Part shown: in pieces, positions 5,260-7,476 of the stretch
Numbering within the stretch: the first letter of the stretch is position 1
Layout of the letters: the number at the start of each line of letters is the position of its first letter
NCBI GenBank assembly: GCA_900752275.1
Contig: CAADUS010000090.1
Location: 1-7,476, forward strand
Reading direction: 5' to 3'
DNA: 7,476 bases
From: an uncultured Collinsella sp.
GTDB taxonomy: Bacteria > Actinomycetota > Coriobacteriia > Coriobacteriales > Coriobacteriaceae
The notes under the pieces: generated by a model
What the model was told of the DNA's origin: nothing
The model's database searches: none
The model's input: the letters and a program-made list of their open reading frames with translations, nothing else
Translations under genes and position numbers: made by a program

Positions 5260-7437
5260 ATGAACTTCCGCTCATCTCTCGCCTGCACCTCGAGCGATAT
5301 CGCCCGCTGGGGGCTGCGCTCCGTCCTTAAGCGCCAGGGCGGCGTACTCCCCGGCCGCATCGCCATGAAGATCAACCCCGAGCTGCTGAGCGACCTCGCG
5401 GGCCTTGTCGACCGCAGCGTGGTGATCACCGGCACCAACGGTAAGACCACCACCTCCAACCTCATCGCCGACGCCGTTGCCGCCAGCGGCGCCACCGTGG
5501 TATGCAACCGCGCCGGCAACAATATGGAGCCGGGCGTGGTGGGCGCGCTGCTCGAGGCCCGCGGCGGCCTTAAGCACACCAGCAGCGGCAAGCGCGTGGG
5601 CGTTTTTGAGTGCGACGAGCTCTACACGGTGCGCGTCCTGCCCAAGCTCAAGCCGACCTACTTTGTGCTGCTCAACCTGTTCCGCGACCAGCTGGATCGC
5701 TACGGCGAGATCGACCACACCCAAGACGTCATCGCCCACGCGCTGGAGCTTTCGCCGGCAACGACGCTCATCTATAACGCCGACGATCCGCTGTGCGCCT
5801 CGATCGCCGCGCGCGTTCCCAATGCAAGCATCGCCTTTGGCATCGACGGTGCCACGGGCACCGAGTCCGACCGCATTAGCGACTCGCGTTTTTGCTCACA
5901 GTGCAACGCACCGTTGGAGTACGACTATGTACAGTATGGTCAACTCGGCGCCTACCATTGCCCCTCGTGCGGTTGGGCACGCCCCGCACTGGTCCGCCGC
6001 GTGACGAATGTGAAGCTCAGTCGCGACGGCTATGGTTTTGACCTGGTGTTTGGATCTGATTCCAGCGCACCAGCCGCGCACATCGCCACGCGCTACAACG
6101 GCTTATATATGGTCTATAACGTTGCCGCCGCATTCTTTGCCGCACATGAGTTAGGCGTGGATACGGCGCACTTGCAGCCCACGCTCAATGCCTACGTGCC
6201 TGCCGGCGGACGCATGGGCCGCTGGGATATTGCCGGTCGCACCGTCGAGGCAAACCTGGCCAAGAATCCCGTGGGCTTCGATCGACAGATCCAGTCCATT
6301 AAGACGGCGGGCGGCAGACTCTGCGCTTTCTTCCTGAACGACAACAGTGCCGACGGCCACGATGTCTCCTGGATCTACGACGTCGACTTCGAGCGCATCG
6401 CCGATACCCCAGGGCTTGTCGCCTTTGCCGGCGGCACGCGTGCACACGATATGCAGGTGCGCCTCAAGTACGCCGGCATCGACGCCGCCATCATCTCGGA
6501 CGTCGCGCAGGCAATTGGCGCCGTGGCGGATGAGGCCGCCGGCGACACTTTCTACGCCGTCGCCAACTACACGGCCTTCCCGCCGCTGGTCAAGGAGCTC
6601 GACGAGCTTAATGGCACCACCGCCGACGTTGTTGCCGGGCGCGCCGTGGCCCGCGCCGATGGCAACGCCATCCCTTCCGCCGTCGCGCCGGTCGAGCTTT
6701 CACGCCCGTTGCGTATCGTCTACCTGTATCCCGATGCGCTCAACCTCTACGGCGACGGCGGCAACGTTATCGCGCTCGAGCGCCGCTGCGCCTGGCGCGG
6801 CATTCCCGTGCGCGTGGACGAGGTCCACATGGGCGAGGTGCTCGACCTGACCGACGCCGATATTGTCATGATGGGCGGCGGCTCCGACCGCGACCAACTG
6901 GCGGTTGCACATGAACTGCTCGCTCAAAAAGACAAGGTCGCGGCCTATGTTGAGGATAGCGGCTCGCTGCTCGCTATCTGCGGCAGCTATCAGCTGCTCG
7001 GCCGTTCGTACTACATGGGCGAGAATCGCATCGAAGGCATGGGCATCATTGCCGCCGAGACCGTGCGCGGCTCCGACCGCCTGATCGGCAACGTCGCCGT
7101 CAAGACCGACCTGGCACCCGAGCCCTTTGTGGGATTCGAGAACCACGGCGGCCGCACCCTTTTGGACGCCGATGCCACGCCGCTCGGAACGTCTGTCGTC
7201 GTGGGCACCGGCAACAACGGCGACGATGGCTTTGAGGGCCTCATCTACAAGGGCGTCATCGGCACGTACCTGCATGGCCCGGCGCTGCCCAAGAACCCCG
7301 AACTCGCCGACTGGCTGATCGCGCACGCCCTCGAGCGCCGCGGCGACGCACAGGCCAACGCTCTGCTGCCGCTCAAACCCCTCGACGACACCTACGAGCA
7401 CGCCGCCCACGACGCCGCCATGAAGCTCCTCCCCTAG
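5260..7437 (+). CDS. murT-gatD: Fused MurT-GatD lipid II isoglutaminyl synthase
   Basis: This 725-residue protein joins both subunits of the enzyme that amidates the alpha-carboxyl of D-Glu in the lipid II stem peptide, using glutamine and ATP at the cytoplasmic membrane face. The MurT half (1 to about 450) has the P-loop GTNGKTTT (58-65), FECDE (116-120), NLFRDQLDRYGE (139-150) and NADDP (173-177). It also has a Cys4 zinc ribbon (C212, C215, C234, C237) and the C-terminal MurT domain (NPVGFDRQI at 336-344; DVSWIYDVDFE at 368-378, where an Asp is thought to complete the amidotransferase triad). A linker of about 30 residues leads to the GatD half (about 483-700), with nucleophile C574 in LAICGSYQLLG and the likely H672 in GTYLHGP. 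All key motifs are intact. MurT and GatD are usually separate neighbours. The start at 5260 is preferred over an ATG at 5365 because residues 1-35 match the MurT N-terminus; the ribosome site (AGGAA, 7 bases upstream) is modest. Confidence 0.94.
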   Translation: MNFRSSLACTSSDIARWGLRSVLKRQGGVLPGRIAMKINPELLSDLAGLVDRSVVITGTNGKTTTSNLIADAVAASGATVVCNRAGNNMEPGVVGALLEARGGLKHTSSGKRVGVFECDELYTVRVLPKLKPTYFVLLNLFRDQLDRYGEIDHTQDVIAHALELSPATTLIYNADDPLCASIAARVPNASIAFGIDGATGTESDRISDSRFCSQCNAPLEYDYVQYGQLGAYHCPSCGWARPALVRRVTNVKLSRDGYGFDLVFGSDSSAPAAHIATRYNGLYMVYNVAAAFFAAHELGVDTAHLQPTLNAYVPAGGRMGRWDIAGRTVEANLAKNPVGFDRQIQSIKTAGGRLCAFFLNDNSADGHDVSWIYDVDFERIADTPGLVAFAGGTRAHDMQVRLKYAGIDAAIISDVAQAIGAVADEAAGDTFYAVANYTAFPPLVKELDELNGTTADVVAGRAVARADGNAIPSAVAPVELSRPLRIVYLYPDALNLYGDGGNVIALERRCAWRGIPVRVDEVHMGEVLDLTDADIVMMGGGSDRDQLAVAHELLAQKDKVAAYVEDSGSLLAICGSYQLLGRSYYMGENRIEGMGIIAAETVRGSDRLIGNVAVKTDLAPEPFVGFENHGGRTLLDADATPLGTSVVVGTGNNGDDGFEGLIYKGVIGTYLHGPALPKNPELADWLIAHALERRGDAQANALLPLKPLDDTYEHAAHDAAMKLLP

Positions 7438-7445
7438 CACCTCAC

Positions 7446-7476
7446 CACCACAAAGGGGACAGGCACCTTTGTGGTG
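7446..7476 (+). repeat. Palindromic intergenic repeat, copy 2, downstream of murT-gatD
   Basis: CACCACAAAGG (7446-7456) and CCTTTGTGGTG (7466-7476) form a perfect 11-bp stem with a 9-base loop (GGACAGGCA), starting 8 bases after the murT-gatD stop codon. The core CAAAGGGG-A-CAGG-CAC-CTTTG matches the element at 144-172 on the opposite strand. The window ends exactly at the right arm, so a longer stem or a following T-run cannot be judged. It could act as a terminator or a 3'-end hairpin, or belong to a dispersed mobile repeat family. Confidence 0.7.

Noticed and set aside
5365..5367. Internal ATG as the start of murT-gatD
   Set aside because: It would remove residues 1-35, which match the usual MurT N-terminus, including the PGRIA segment before the P-loop domain.

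Overview
The window is about 60% GC and carries five protein-coding genes in two divergent blocks. The gene content suggests a high-GC, anaerobic, Gram-positive gut actinobacterium of the Coriobacteriia, perhaps Collinsella or a relative. The clues are a Clostridium-like iron alcohol dehydrogenase, an E. coli-like glycerol dehydrogenase, a one-piece MurT-GatD lipid II amidase, and a CAAAGGGG-CAGG-CTTTG repeat. This placement rests on recognition, not on a marker gene.

Left block, minus strand: an iron-containing alcohol dehydrogenase (1371-2594) is followed by a strong intrinsic terminator (about 1302-1348). Only about 31 bases separate the terminator stem from the start of glycerol dehydrogenase gldA (187-1287). 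GldA would oxidise glycerol to dihydroxyacetone with NAD+. The iron alcohol dehydrogenase would reduce an aldehyde to an alcohol, or the reverse. Together they look like a small fermentative redox unit, with the second gene possibly under read-through control.

Centre: a 500-base divergent intergenic region (2595-3094) has no convincing gene. It holds an excellent ribosome binding site on each side, a perfect 9-bp inverted repeat in the alcohol dehydrogenase leader, a 26-bp operator-like near-palindrome, and several shorter repeats.

Right block, plus strand: two cytoplasmic helical-repeat proteins (3095-4171 and 4171-5214) overlap by one base, and a fused MurT-GatD gene (5260-7437) follows after 45 bases. 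By eye the two helical-repeat proteins are divergent paralogues with the same domain layout. MurT-GatD amidates D-glutamate in the lipid II stem peptide. The arrangement suggests, but does not prove, that the unstudied pair works with cell-wall precursor modification.

Both blocks end in the same short palindromic repeat, each copy in sense orientation to the gene before it: 144-172 after gldA and 7446-7476 after murT-gatD.
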